Positions 49,472 through 61,412 are shown, counted from the first letter of the stretch. The stretch is DNA of 64,000 nt from Zopfochytrium polystomum (GCA_025765615.1 JAIVFJ010000065.1:62001-126000); one strand, 5' to 3'. Notes: generated by a model not told the origin, from the letters alone. Translations and numbers: made by a program.

Positions 49472-51784
49472 ATGATTGCCAAAAAGGCCGGACTTGCCGC
49501 CCCAGTCGCTTTGCCACAAGGTGGTGCTCTTCCTTCAAACGCTCTCAATGCGGCTTCTCCTGGGCGTGATCCGTTTGTTCTTCGCTATCTCCGTTTTCGC
49601 TGCAAAAACGCAAAAAAAACTCAGGATTTCTATCAAACTCTCGGCATGACGATCGACCGGCAGCAGATTCTCCCGATCACTTCCGATTTTCAACGCACTC
49701 CACATCCAACACTGGGTGGTCCCAAAGGCGAGGGTGCTTTGCCGGGGGCCACAACAGCCTTTGGCGCTGCAGCTAAGCCTCCGTTGAATCCGCCAGGGAC
49801 CCCGTCGCATCCATCTCAGAGAGCCGCTGCAGATTTTGGTTCGACCAAGCCGGTGGTTAAGTTGATGGCCCCCGACGACTGTCTACTCACCTTCACAGCC
49901 TCCTTCCGTGGTACCCCCATCGAAACTATTGAAACGCACCCCGTCCATCTGGTGTTTGAATGCCCGCCGGAGGTAAAGCATGAATGGTGTGTTGATTTTG
50001 CTGACAGCCGCAGGATGAAGATGAGCCGCAAAAAAAGCAGGACATAGCAGATGGCTCGGAGGACTCAATCGCAGAGGACTTTATGCAAAAAAAGGGTCCA
50101 CCGGGGCTACCGAAAGAATTCGAGAGGTTCAACGTGAAAGCAACAGACAAAGAACAAATAACACGGCCAAAAACAGCGAGAAATTCGGAATATCTCCTGT
50201 TCTATGTTCATCTGCTACTGAGAGTAATGAAGCGCATGTCGGCCAAAGGTGCGCAAGAAGTAAAACAATCAGTGGGATACAGAGTGATTTGAACAATTGT
50301 TGTTAAACAGGCTTCACCGTCGTGATACCGCCGACGGAGCTTTCGGACCGCATTAAAGTTGCAGTGCTGCGGGACCCATCCGATATGGAGGTACGGCTTG
50401 TTGAACTGGCAGATGCTCAGTTTGAGGAGGTAGCCTCTCCACCCGGTCCGCAGCCTCACCAAACGCCATCCACACCAAGCCACAGCAAGAAGCAGTGGTT
50501 TTGCCGACTTGGGTATTACACTATCCCCACTGCACGGGCGGACGAGACAGTCAAAATGTACGAAAAGCTTTTCGCTCAGGTTGCTGCGATACCTGGTGTT
50601 CCAGCTGGCCCCGGGGGACCAAAAAAGGTCGACGGTCCAAAGCCGCGAGTTCGAATGGCATTTCGGAAGCCGGCAAATAATCCCCCACAAATTGCACCAG
50701 TCTTAGTCAGTGATGATGAGCAAAGATAAACTGAACTTGCTAACTTGCAAAACAGACGGGCTTTCATCAAATCGACACAGAAGAGTCCGTTTACGGTAAT
50801 CTTTGTCAGGCGTCGGTAACCTTCAAATGACGCTAGAACGAGTAGGGTTGTCAAAAACTCGCTGCCACTGGATGGGGCACGAATCTCGAAATAGCGGATG
50901 CACAATTTGTTTTACAGAGCTGGAGCGGGCCGACTTGAAGAAAATCCTCCAAGTCGACCGAACCAGCTCACGATTGATTGCCGTTGGTGAGATTTGCTTT
51001 CAGCAGAAGCTCAAATCAACGAAATCAATTGCATTTAGGATTCGAAGTAGCCAATTTAGATGCAGCGGCAAAGCGAATCGACTCTGATAAGGCGGCAGAC
51101 CTGCTTTTGGAGCCTGGTGGACGTGTTCGAGTTCCTGGTGAGCACTCAAACCGATTGGCTATCCATTTGCCAGGCCAAATGCGGCCACTCATCTGGAGTT
51201 TGCAAACAGGAGAAGGACATTTTAACCGATGGAAAGAGACTATAAACAACATCTGCGTTGAACTGTTCGTTCACAAACCTCCAGAACAAACTGCAGAAGG
51301 CGCAAAGGTCACGACGGAAGTTGTAAGCCTCAACGAGCGCATCACGGGCGTTGCAAAGGACGGCGAGATGGCAAAACTGGAGATCGACTACGACCATCTG
51401 TACGGCCTTACACGGTTCCTTTCTGCTGGTGCCATCCGCTCTGTCCCTACAAAGCCAACAGCAACGTCTGCAAGAGCGGACAGAAAGACCGAGCAGCAAA
51501 AGAAGCCCGGCCAACCGTCCTCTCAACAGAAAAGCAGCGATGCGAGAGATATTCCCGCCTTTCGTGGCGAAAGCTCAGGTGATAGGGAGCCCAAGCAAAC
51601 CGGCGACGAGGTCTCTGGAACGAAAATCAAGACCATTAAGGTCAAGATGCTGAGGTTGAAGCAAGGTATCGAATTGCCGCCAGTGGGCCGCACAGGGCAT
51701 GCCGAAAATGTCAGAGGCCCTGCAGCGAAAGTCAAGAACATACCACTCGGAAGTCAAGGAAAGAGCTCTTCAATGAACTGGTAG
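49472..51784 (+). CDS. VOC-superfamily (glyoxalase-fold) protein with repeated modules
   Basis: ATG 49472 (MIAKKAGLAAPVALP). Vicinal-oxygen-chelate modules recur: FVLRYLRFRCKNAKKTQDFYQTLGM with a following VHLVFECPP; VVIPPTELSDRIKVAVLRDP with EVRLVELADAQF; WFCRLGYYTIPTARADETVK; WGTNLEIADAQFVLQSW; and FEVANLDAAAKRIDS with LLLEPGGRVRVPG. These strands match the beta-alpha-beta-beta-beta units of glyoxalase/bleomycin-resistance folds. Metal ligands could not be assigned, so an enzymatic reaction is not claimed. A C-terminal basic low-complexity tail ends QGKSSSMNW; stop 51782-51784. Short introns near 49972-50013, 50214-50310, 50725-50810 and 50990-51040. It could be a structural VOC protein rather than a lactoylglutathione lyase. 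Confidence 0.6.
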
Positions 51785-51918
51785 TTTGACTCCATGATGC
51801 AAGGTTGAGGGAACTTTATTCTTCAACGACTGAACTGCTATGGACCCGGGTAATGAGGCCACGCAACGAAAAAAAATGTGCAAAAGAGTAGAAAGAATAC
51901 AGTGCTAGAGAAAGCAAG

Positions 51919-54075
51919 TCACGCAGGTTTACCGACCGCTGTTCCACGAGCCTGGATGTGGCCTGAAGCGAACGAAAAGAGTTTTTTCACAGCTTCTGCT
52001 GGTTGCAGGGGTGGGGAGCGCGCCGTTAACCCACCCTGCTGAATGAGACTACCGTAACCACTATCGGCCTCAAAGAGCTTAGCCTCCGGTGCATGTCCAT
52101 CCGATCGAATGCTCCCCATCGAGACCCATTCTCCCAGTACCGCCCGGCGCATTTCAAGAGATAGTGTAGCATCAGCGAGTGGTGGTAACGAAGCCTCACT
52201 ACAATGGCCTCCAGACTGACCTACAGGCAACGGCTGCTCCCGACCTTCGCTATCGCTTGAATCACCAAGCCACTTCGGTTTGTCCGTTGCTGTCCGCATT
52301 GGCACAGAGCGGCTTCGCGGCAAATTTACGGCTGATTCAACACCCGCCACAGCTATGGTGCTATCAAGCAAATCGCTTACGCGCCTGGGTCGACCGCCGT
52401 CGCCGACGTTCGCCGCGTTAAAGGGAGGCTCCAAAGATGGAAAAGTGGAGGAAATGCTTTCGCCACTCTCTTCCGGAGTATTAACAGCGCTGCGATTCTG
52501 GGGGTGGATTGTGGTCCTCGTTGCCCGTAACGGCTCGGTTGGGGACGTGTACGGCAACACTGGCGAATGCATCTCGGCCTCCTCCTCAACTACCGCAGTA
52601 GACCGTTCGCGTGTGCGGAACCGGGTGATGTCAAGGTTGAAGCGACTCGTGGCGCGCTTTGTGGCGGCGACGGCCTTCGCTAGCGCATTAAGGGCATACG
52701 GCCGTTCAAAACTGCGGTCCGAGCTGCGCTCCGCAGGGAACGATGGTGCCGACACCCCCACAGGGTGATTTGCAGCGGTCATGGCTGTCGCCGTCGTGAA
52801 GACTCCTGCAGACCACGCTGACGCCTTTTTACCAGTTCTCGCAGGCGAAGGAGACCCGTTCTGCCCATTGTCGCTCTTGATTAAGTTGAGGTGCTCTGCT
52901 GCAGTTGTATGCGGACTCAGCGAGCCAAGATCACCCAGCGATGGTCCTTCCTCTGCAAGAATGCTATCAAGCTCATTGAAAAACGAGTCAACGTCCCCAG
53001 ACAGCCGTGAGGCTGTAAGTCGGGTTTGGACCGGCCCAAGAGCTGCTGGACTCAACGGGATGGAGGAGGCTCGCGACGAGGCGACAGAATTTGATCGTGA
53101 TGTTGTGGTGCTTGCAGGTGGGCTTTGGATGCAGCGGTCACTCCGAAGTATCGAAGGGGCTTCTCCATTGCTGAGACCCCGCGACAAAAGAAAGGATGAA
53201 GGCGAAGTGTTCACTTTCCAGGGTGAGAAAGTTTGGCTGCGAGGCCTTCCATTCCTGTCTTCGTTTTCGATGTCGGCCCCTGGCAGAAATGGGAGCCGAG
53301 TCGAACCGTCTGGCGGACTTCCAATGACGAGACTGCCAAAATTGGTACTCACAACCAACTGGGATAGAGGCTTGTGTTCAGGATCGCGCGCTAGAGAACT
53401 TGTGCCGGAACGCGGAACCGTAAAGCTAGGATGGCTGGCCTTCCTTTCTTGTTTATGGTAGCCCAGTGCATCTTGAGCTGGATCTTGGCGGCTAGATTGC
53501 GCATAATAATCGTCACGATCAGTTGCCGTCGAAGAAAGCGCGACTTCCTCCTCCTCAGGGTCTGCATGGAAGACATTTTCGCCGTTCAATAGAGCTTCTC
53601 AAACTCGCTCATACCCACCATCACGTTCGATTTCTCCACCTTCCTGCGCTTCGTAATAATTGTCTACGGAGAAGTCGATGAGGAAATCTTCCAACTCGCC
53701 AGCGCGGCCGACAACGGGTGTATGTCTGCCCAAAGTAAGTGCGTAAACCCGCGATTGGCAGCTCAAAATCTTCTCATCGGCAGCCTGAGCGAGCCTGGAA
53801 AGGTCGCCCAGATCCTCACCGTCAAGGAGTATCCGCGGAGGCGACATCAAAGGGTGGGCCTCTGGAGGTGAGACGGGAAACGCTGCACTGCTGTTGATCA
53901 GCAGCAGGTCGTCCTTTGGTGTTGAGGATTGTGCATTGAGAGCCGCTCTTAAAAATGGCGTTGCGAGCACCGGCTCCCACATTTCCGGCTGCGAAGTCAT
54001 TTCGAGGACGCGTGCGTTCTCCGCCAGGTTGGGGCTGCTACTTTTTGCGCCTCCAACGCCGGCGGGAGCGTCCAT
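51919..54075 (-). CDS. Unrecognised Ser/Pro-rich disordered protein
   Basis: ATG 54075 (MDAPAGVGGAKSSSPN). Exon 1 runs to about 53628, and a 55-nt GT..AG intron joins ...EIERD to DPEEEEVALSST. The remaining 540 residues are polar and Ser/Thr/Pro-rich, with candidate phosphosites and short helical parts (DVDSFFNELDSILAEE; ALNALAKAVAATKRATSRFN; LSLEMRRAVLGEWVSMGSI). Residues about 80-110 (ILLDGEDLGDLSRLAQAADEK) are also helical. No enzyme or membrane signature. Composition suggests a regulatory or scaffold protein. Function unknown. Confidence 0.6.
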
Positions 54076-55520
54076 GTGCTACGCTGGCGATCACGCAAGA
54101 AAGTACAATGCGAACATACAAACGCCGATGGTCCCAGCCCTTCTTTCTCTCAGCCACTCTCGCTACTAAAATGTCGCGTACCTTTCCTCGACACGTGTCA
54201 AAATTGGCGGCTCACTTCATATATTGTAGTAGTTGTTTGTTCTCACCTTTTTTTGGAAGGGCAAATCACATCCCAAAGGCACGCCATTCCAGCAAAGTCA
54301 AACCCCCCCCCCCCCCCCCCCCCCCCCCAGGGAAAAAAAAAAAAAAAGTGCACCGCATGTATGCAGTCAGAGAGAGCAGGAAGGTTTCCGCAGCCAGGGC
54401 ACAGTGATACAGTGATGGGGAGGACATTGAAGCCAAAGAGGGAAGGGACGTGCTCACCCGCTGCTACCATTGTCCAGTCCTGATGGCTTATCTGGCTGCT
54501 TGCTTGAGTGGGGTTGGCTGCCTTCTCGGCTGGTAGATCAGAGTGGAAGTACGGGAAGCTTCCGCCTCTACGTTTGGGCGAGTACGCCATTTTGAGGCTT
54601 TCCGATGAAGAAAACGATTGTCCGCATTTCGATCTCCATTTCGCCTCGGAGTTTGATCTTGTGAGCAGCGTGTAGAATTTATTTGTAGTCTTGTGAGGCA
54701 GCCTTATTAATAACTTTACGACCTGATAACATCTAATAAATTCCATCTCAAAGCAATTAGATCTGTTTTACTGTGAATCTATCTTTCCTTCTTGAGGGAA
54801 GCCTGTGTGGGTCGCTCCACCCCGGCTGTTGCAGGCCTGATGTGCATCATCAGGGCTCGCTTCCTTCTGGTAAAGGCCCATGGAGAACGTCAATCGTCAC
54901 ACCACGCGAGCGTGCGTGTCACTTTGTACGCCAATCACAACAGAGTGGACATAGAATGCTGATATCTTAGGGTTCACATGATGGAGTCAGGGCTGGGTTA
55001 TGCCACATCCCTTTAACGGGTGGAGCGCCACCACTGTGCAGGCCAGCCGAAGTCAAAATGCGTGAGTCTGGTAATTGGACAGTCGGACCAACGCTGTAGA
55101 AACCCCGCTGGTACACTCTACAGCTAGATTTGAAGGAAGATCTCATACGATGCATTTCTCCCAACCCCTTTTTGACTCTTTCCTTTTCTATTACAGGAAG
55201 AAACGAGGGACTGTTTTCATTGGACAAAGGCTAGGGGATATTTTTTTTTTATATTTGTTTCAGCCCCAAAGTGGCTGGCAGGAAGAGAAAGAGCCATCAA
55301 TTGTGAACTGTAATAGACTACGTCCAGGTATCACCTCAGCAAACCCAGCCCACGCACTATGGACTTACAGGGTCATCAGGCATCTCGACTGCACATAAAG
55401 CCGCAATGATCAAAGGAGAAGGGGACAAACACAGAAACAAGAAAATAGAGAAGGAAGTCTGAGGGAGGTCAGAGTAAGAGAGGGGAACAGACGCGAATAA
55501 AGTCAGAGGGTAGGGATGAG
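54076..55520. other. Gene-poor transition region
   Basis: 1.4 kb with no supported gene. Includes the homopolymer pair at 54303-54347. A minus-strand piece near 54450-54591 (MAYSPKRRGGSFPYFH) could be a small exon, unproven. From about 54800 the sequence changes character and probably belongs to the 3' end of the decayed non-LTR element; a T11 run sits at 55241. Confidence 0.4.
54303..54347. repeat. C26 plus A15 homopolymer tract
   Basis: A run of 26 C, then AGGG, then 15 A. On the minus strand this reads T15-CCCT-G26. Confidence 0.9.
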
Positions 55521-56909
55521 TCAGATTAGGCTACTGCCCATGTCAAAATTGCGAAAGGCGAGAGCAGGCTCAGTGAACGCCAGGGGCCCAGCTGGCAATG
55601 GGTGACAAGTGGCTCTTGCTTGTTGTCGTGAGGGAAGTTTTGTTGCATGGTGACTCCAGATAATGCCTGCAACAAGTTTTATGCAGCTGAGGTAGTGGTC
55701 ATCTGGAAGAAGCCTTGGTTCACAGAAGCCAGATGTCTGGGCAAGTGTCGGTGGAGTGCCAGCGACTACACATGGTGCAGTGAGGTTGAGAAGGTTGTGA
55801 AGGGCTGTTACGAGTTCCATGGGAGGATGGAGTGGGAGGGAGAGAAGGGTTGACAATTGGAGAAGACGGTGGGTGAGAGGCTGGGGAGCGACGGTGAGGG
55901 GTCTGGGAATCTGGTGGAGGGGATCTGCAGGGCTTGGAACACTTGTCAGACGGCTTGATGGACTGTGACTTCTCACAAGGGATAGTGTCATTGCAACAGG
56001 GAATCCAAATGAGGCAATGGGCATCAAGAAGGAGCTGATGGAAAGCAGTGACAAGGGTTTTAAGGACAAAGGCAGCTGGGTTATCATTTGAAAATAAGGT
56101 GTCATAAAAGGATTGGGGAATGAAGCCACGAAGGAGGGAGGCAAAATTGGTGCAAGATTGATTGTCAAAAAGAATTCAGGGCAGGAGAGCCAGTGAATGG
56201 GATGGGTGTGGGAAGGAGAGCGCCCATGAGGTGTAGGAGGAACAGAGGAGGAAAGAGTTTCAGCAAAGGTGTTGTGAATCATCTTAATGACGTCAGCAGC
56301 TGCAGGGCATTGCCAACATGCTCTGTGGTTTCCAAAGTGTGGTGGCATCGACGACAGAGCCCACCGGGGTAGACTTGAGGGTGTCTTTGGTGTAGAACTT
56401 TTTGGGTGGGCAAAGTGTTACCGAGGATTTGAAGTCGATACTTGCGACAAGCAGAGCCAGGGAGGGCGCCAAAGAGGGAAGAGGGTTGCCCAAAGGGTGG
56501 GGTGGGAAGTGGTGTGCAAATGCCAATGGAGGGAATCAGATGGAGGTGTGTTGAGCTCGCTGTGCAGATCGGGACTAAAGGAGCTTGAGGGAAAGAGTTT
56601 CTCAAAGGTGTGAACCACTCCAAGATTGTCAAGTCGAAAAGTGAGGGGCAAGGGAAGCTTTGCAGTGATGGTGAGGGCAGCAAGGAGAGCAGCAATTTCA
56701 GCAGTGGTGGAAGAGGCAGAGAGTGGTGGGAGGGCAAAAGAAAATTCAAAGTTAAGGAAGGTCAAGGCACACAACAGATCCAGCCATCAAGCCCTCGTTG
56801 CAAAGGGAGCCATCAGTGTCAAAGGTCAAGGATGGGTGGGTATGAGCAAGGGCAGCAGGGAGGAGGGGCACATCCATTGGTTGAAAGCAGGGATTCAAGA
56901 AGAGAGCTG
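55521..56909 (-). mobile_element. Decayed non-LTR retrotransposon, RNase H and C-terminal part
   Basis: Minus-strand remains of a LINE-type ORF2. RNase H blocks are HPSLTFDTDGSL (catalytic TDGS), STTAEIAALLAAL (catalytic Glu) and LTFRLDNLG (Asp). A zinc-binding CRRCHHTLETTEHV follows, then a long hydrophobic/Pro-rich tail ending near 55521. Reading frames break at least twice, near 56775 and near 56318 inside the CCHC-like motif, so it is inactive. The reverse transcriptase is not present here. The element is cut at 56909 by the solo LTR and resumes at 61102. RNase H plus the zf-RVT-like motif is why I call it non-LTR. Confidence 0.65.
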
Positions 56910-57203
56910 TGTTATGAATTACCCTCTGGAAACCTCTGGAACCTTCTAGAACATTCCTTCATGGAACCTTGTGGAACCTTCTGGAACCTTCTTTGCTTTC
57001 CTGACTTGTCTTGTTGTCATTGGTATCATTGGTATCATTGGTATCATTGTATTACTAATTGCTCTTTCTGGAACTTTCTTTGAGTCTTGACAAGGAAGAC
57101 TCCCAAAGGGTATAAAAGGGGGATGGGGGACCTGTCCCATCCCTCAAGTGAATTATTGTTTCCAATACAATCATCACTCCTCTCAGTTCCTTGTCTGCCT
57201 TGC
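56910..57203 (+). mobile_element. Solo LTR family A, left part (split by copia insertion)
   Basis: Begins TGTTATGAAT at 56910 and matches, in reverse complement, the copy at 62786-63093, including repeated GGAACCTTCT and GGTATCATT units. Its last 23 bp (61079-61101, ending TTCCTGACA) lie beyond the copia element. TG..CA ends. The host duplication AGCTG is at 56905-56909 and 61102-61106. A TATAAAAG motif near 57110 may be the LTR promoter. Confidence 0.85.
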
Positions 57204-57449
57204 TGAAAGAAATGACTGCTGCTGATTGTGGATGGTGGTGAACTACTCTGGTGGACTACTCTCTTGTGATGGTGAAGCTGAGATGGGAGACTGTTGTACA
57301 ATGTATGCTGTTTGGCTTTATACAAAATTGTGACAAAGACCAGGTGACAAAAAATGCACCAAATCCTCATCACAGTTGGTGCTCCCATGCACCACAGTGT
57401 GAGGTGTTGCTCCTGCACACTGCTTACTGCAAAAACCCAAAATCTAACA
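57204..57449 (-). repeat. Copia 3' LTR
   Basis: 246-bp LTR, downstream copy in the element's orientation. Differs from 60828-61073 at four positions. Confidence 0.93.
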
Positions 57450-57456
57450 CTCCCCC

Positions 57457-59081
57457 CTAAGCTGTGGGCAGGAGCAAAAGGGCCAGCACGGAGGAAAACC
57501 TTACGCCATAGGCAACGTAAGGAAACCGTACACTGGCTAAGGAAAAGCAACAAACAGGTATGACTGGCCACCAGGTGGCAGAACAATAAGAAAAGAATGC
57601 CCATATGAAATATGTAGATGGAGAGCAAAGAAGCTTGAATGCAGGAATATAAGAAGCAATGCAGAAGAAGAAGAAGGGCAAGAAAGAGAAAGGAGAAAGA
57701 GAAATGGAACGACCAATGTTTCCAATGTAAATTGCTGGTCGAGCGCGTTCTGCAAGCTTTTTAAACTGATGTGTTTGTCCACGTTCCTTTGCTGTGATGT
57801 GATACAAACATCCTGAGCCAAAAACTCTGAATTGACTGATGCATGGAGGGAATCCAAGAAGCGTTTCAACTGGAGATAGTAATCCACGGCTGAGGACAGG
57901 AAGTGTATTGATGATATCTACTGCATGTCGAATCGCGTATCCCCACCATGACCATGGTGAGCCAGCATGTCTTAGAAGAGATCGTGTGACATCCATGACT
58001 GTTCGAACTGCTCGCTCTGCTTTCCCATTCAGCTCAGGTGTATGAGGTGGACTGATTCAACGCGGATGCCAGGTGATGCACAGAAACGGTTAAAAGCGAG
58101 TGAATTCAGTTCCCCACCATCAAAGCGGACGCCCTTTACACGAACATCCCTAACTGTCTCCAATTGTTGGATGATCTTAATGGCCTCTGGTAGTGCTTCT
58201 GACTTTCTCCGAAAGTTTGTCGACCAGAGATAATTACTTGCATAGTCAATAGTGATGAGAGCAAAGCCATATTGTCCTTGAAACTTTGGTTTGACTTCCA
58301 CTAGATCAAAGGCTAAATGTTTGCCTGGTAGTTTATCTGGAGGATCTGTATGTGGAATAGCAGCACGAGTCTGTTTGGCAATAATGCACGCCTTACACGG
58401 TTCTTCAAGCAAGTCCAGCTTAATGTCAGGAAAGTCAGCACATGTACGGCGCTCCTTCATTGCTCGTAGTCTTGCATAAGGGATATGGCCGAGGCGCTCA
58501 TGCATGCGCTGAGTGTTTGGAGCTTTGCTGTTGAGAAAGGCTGTGCGTATACTGAGTGTATCAACTGGTTCTGCAGAGCTGAAGAGGTTGTAAAATTTAC
58601 TGGCACAATGTGCAATAAATTGTTTGCTGTAGTTGAAGTTGGGGTTTGCTGCTGTTGGGAACCAATGGAGACCATGTCTAAGAATCATTTGAAGGACGGC
58701 TGGATCTCCTTCCTCAGAACTGCTACGATAAATAGTACCAGGTTGAAGGTCTCGTGCAAGATGGAAGAAGCCACATAGTTGTAGGTCCCGATCAGCGACC
58801 AAGTTGACAGGACATTCTGGCGCATATTGGGCACCTTCAATTATAAGTGTGATGTTGTTGGCAAGTGGTATGAGGGCTGTGCCAAATCCTTCACAAGTAA
58901 GAATTGGTCCTTCTTTGGCAACACGCATGCTAGATTTCTGCTGAGTATTACTATAGGGAATGAAGAGAGAGAAATCTCGAAGCGTGGTGACATTGCAACC
59001 GTTGTCAATGAGTACAGGAAAAGAAATTGGAAGGGAAGGGACGTTAACTGCAAATGCCCGGATTACTCCCGGGCCATCCAA
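57457..59081 (-). pseudogene. Copia protease, pre-integrase and integrase region, frameshifted
   Basis: Starts with FPVLIDNGCNVTTL, an aspartic protease-like site. Then MHERLGHIPYARLRAM with CKACIIAKQ, the His-Cys zinc motif of GAG-pre-integrase, and an integrase core, HLAFDLVEVKPKFQGQYGFALITIDYASNY-like in sequence, with the next catalytic Asp region VKGVRFDGGELNS. The frame is lost near 58050 by a one-base change. The integrase resumes as ELNGKAERAVRTVMDVT and FGSGCLYHITAKERG to about 57730. No RT follows. Confidence 0.8.
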
Positions 59082-60615
59082 AAATCCTGTTGACTTTCAT
59101 GTTGTTCGGTCTCTGATTGGAGTTGCGTTTCCATCCACAATTGCTGTTCTGCAGCATACTGCTCACTCTGCTGGTCATCCCAATCACTGTTCTGTAGCAG
59201 AAGTGCTTGGTTTTCAGGTATCTGCTGTTGTGGAGGGTTTGGTTGCTGGAGTAAGAGCGCATTTGGATTTGCTGGTGGTCGATGCTGTTGCTGTTGCTGT
59301 AATTGCTGAAGAAATGTGTTGGCACACTGTTGAGCAACATGACCATAGCCTCCACATGCATGACATTGGACTCTAAAAGATTGTTGCTGTGCAGGGTACC
59401 AACTCCCCCCAGAGCCGCGTCCCATTGCGGTACCACCTGTTGCTGTTCCACTTGAACTTAGTCCTCACCATGTCCCTCGGCCTCGGCCAAAACCACCATA
59501 TGGGCGCGGTGTGTACTGTTGGGACTGAGGGTTTTGGTACTGCAAGGTTGTTGGGTGGATACTAGGATACGGCTGGTACTGCTGAGGTTTATGATAACTG
59601 CCACGACCACGGAGTTGACTATAGTGTACTTTTGGCCGAATAATTACATTTGCTGTTGGTGAAGTGACTTCTGGAACAGCTGTTGTGCTGCAAGTCGATC
59701 CTGCCTCTCATCGTATGTATTTTGGCAGGCGGTAGATTTAAATAAGGTGATTAGTTTAGTCAATGATGAAACAGAAGTAATAGGATTCCCTGCAAACATG
59801 AACGTATTGGCAACACCCATATCGATTAGCGTGTTGTTCAGGGCAGATACGAAGACTCGCACAACTTTGGAAAATGGTGTGATGCGACTGCGGATTTCCA
59901 CTGATGAACTTTCTGCAAAACTTTCTACTTTGTGGTAAGCCGTAATGAAGCGCATTGCAAATGACTCGGATGATTCTGCAGGTTCCATTTTTATACGTTC
60001 AAAATCATCAATAATTTCCTTTGCTAATCCTTGATCTGTTGTTCGACATGCAATCGCAATTTCTCCAAGCAGCGTGTAGGCAAAAATCTGCCCTTGTCGG
60101 GGGGAACTGTGGTAGGAGCTCTGGTTCAACGTGTCGTCGAATGAGAAGGATACAGTATGCGTTCTGGTCCTTCTGTCCCTGGGAACCATTTGACTGGCTC
60201 ACACCCATCTCGTGCAAATGCATAATGCTTGGGCGAATTTGGAGAATCACTGAGTTGTTCACGTAGATCCGAAGCTTTAGAATGCAGGAAATTGGTTTGA
60301 AGTGAATTGGTGGAGTTTTGGCTGAGTTGTGTTGGTGGGAAGCTCCAAGTAACGAATTTTTGACGAATTTGGCGCTAATGGGACAGCAAAAACGCGGACA
60401 GCTGTTATTCTGCAAGGAACCAGTCGAGGATCACAACGTTTGGTGGATAGATAGAGTGGAAGTAGCTCTTTCCTGTGGTAGTAAGCGATTCCTAAAGCAA
60501 TTGAAAGAAGTTGGAAACGTAAACTCTCGAAATTCGGCGTTATCAGGTGGCTGATGTTGTGGATGAGTGCTGTTACATGCTCTGCGACGCTGCTGCAGCG
60601 AAAAACGATTGTCAA
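59063..60615 (-). pseudogene. Copia gag with CCHC zinc knuckle, disrupted
   Basis: The main gag block is 59644-60189 (LAKEIIDDFERIKMEPAESS, MRFITAYHKVESFAE, ALNNTLIDMGVAN). Downstream, in another frame, is a Gln/Gly-rich linker and CHACGGYGHVAQQC (59330-59375), a standard CCHC nucleic-acid-binding knuckle, followed by a Gln-rich stretch. Upstream gag sequence continues in other frames to about 60615. At least one stop and frame changes separate the pieces. Confidence 0.75.
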
Positions 60616-60827
60616 AACGTCTTCCCCAGTGTTAAAAGTGGTGTAGACGTGGTGAAATGGTGGGGGTACAAAAACTGAAGGTGTTGGTTCTGCAGTTAGT
60701 GATGCTGGTGATGTGTGGTGGTGAGTGGCACTGTTTGTTCTTCTTGTTGTTGCTATGCGTTCTGCTCGTTCTCCTTATTCTCCACTGATCTCAACTCCAA
60801 GTGATTGGAATGGGTCACAATTTTGTA

Positions 60828-61073
60828 TGAAAGAATTGACTGCTGTTGTTTGTGGATGGTGGTGAACTACTCTGGTGGACTACTCTCTTGTGATGGTGAA
60901 GCTGAGATGGGAGACTGTTGTACAATGTATGCTGTTTGGCTTTATACAAAATTGTGACAAAGACCAGGTGACAAAAAATGCACCAAATCCTCATCACAGT
61001 TGGTGCTCCCATGCACCACAGTGTGAGGTGTTACTCCTGCACACTGCTTACTGCAAAAACCCAAAATCTAACA
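60828..61073 (-). repeat. Copia 5' LTR
   Basis: 246-bp LTR, upstream copy in the element's orientation. Same TG..CA ends as the 57204 copy. The adjoining primer-binding site could not be matched to a tRNA by eye. Confidence 0.93.
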
Positions 61074-61078
61074 CTTGC

Positions 61079-61101
61079 CCTGTCCTGCCCTGTTCCTGAC
61101 A
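61079..61101 (+). mobile_element. Solo LTR family A, right part
   Basis: The final 23 bp of the solo LTR begun at 56910, displaced by the copia insertion. Ends TTCCTGACA and is followed by the AGCTG duplication. Confidence 0.8.
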
Positions 61102-61412
61102 AGCTGGATTAAAGGAAAGTAGTGGGAGTTGAGGAGTGGGAAAGGTGTGGGTGTGAAAACGGCGGTCGAGGAAGGCCAGTTAACAAAGGAGATGGACTGG
61201 GGGGTTGAGTTGCGGTAGTGCTTGTGTGGCGGCTGATGGGGACTGTGCAGGTGGAGTGTGCAAGGGAAGTTGGATTGTAGGGAGAGATGTGCTTGCTGCA
61301 GGGGTAAGAGAATGGGGGGGGAGCGTGTGAGTCCCTTAGCGGTGCCGTCAGGCGTCTCAGTAGATTTTGTTGCAGTAGCGGCGGCAGCAGTGTTCTTGCT
61401 GTGGTGAGGCAT
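61102..61412 (-). mobile_element. Decayed non-LTR element, upstream remnant
   Basis: Continues the LINE-like strand interrupted at 56909. Minus-strand open frame with Ser/Thr/Pro-rich sequence (PSSTAVFTPTPFPLLNS). No RT motif recognised. Assigned by position and target-site logic. Confidence 0.45.

Larger units (their letters stand above)
57204..61073 (-). mobile_element. Copia-type LTR retrotransposon lacking reverse transcriptase
   Basis: 3,870 bp, transcribed on the minus strand. LTRs of 246 bp at 57204-57449 and 60828-61073 differ at only four bases and have TG..CA ends. Target duplication CTTGC at 57199-57203 and 61074-61078. Reading in the element's direction: gag, CCHC knuckle, protease, GAG-pre-integrase, integrase, a purine-rich tract (AGGGGGGAG type, about 57451-57462), and the 3' LTR. 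The RT and RNase H regions are absent; only about 280 bp of non-coding pyrimidine-rich sequence separates integrase from the purine tract. Coding frames are broken in gag and integrase. It is a recent but non-autonomous insertion, nested in a solo LTR. Confidence 0.9.

Noticed and set aside
57204..61073. Full autonomous Ty1/copia element
   Set aside because: RT and RNase H are missing and the reading frames are broken.
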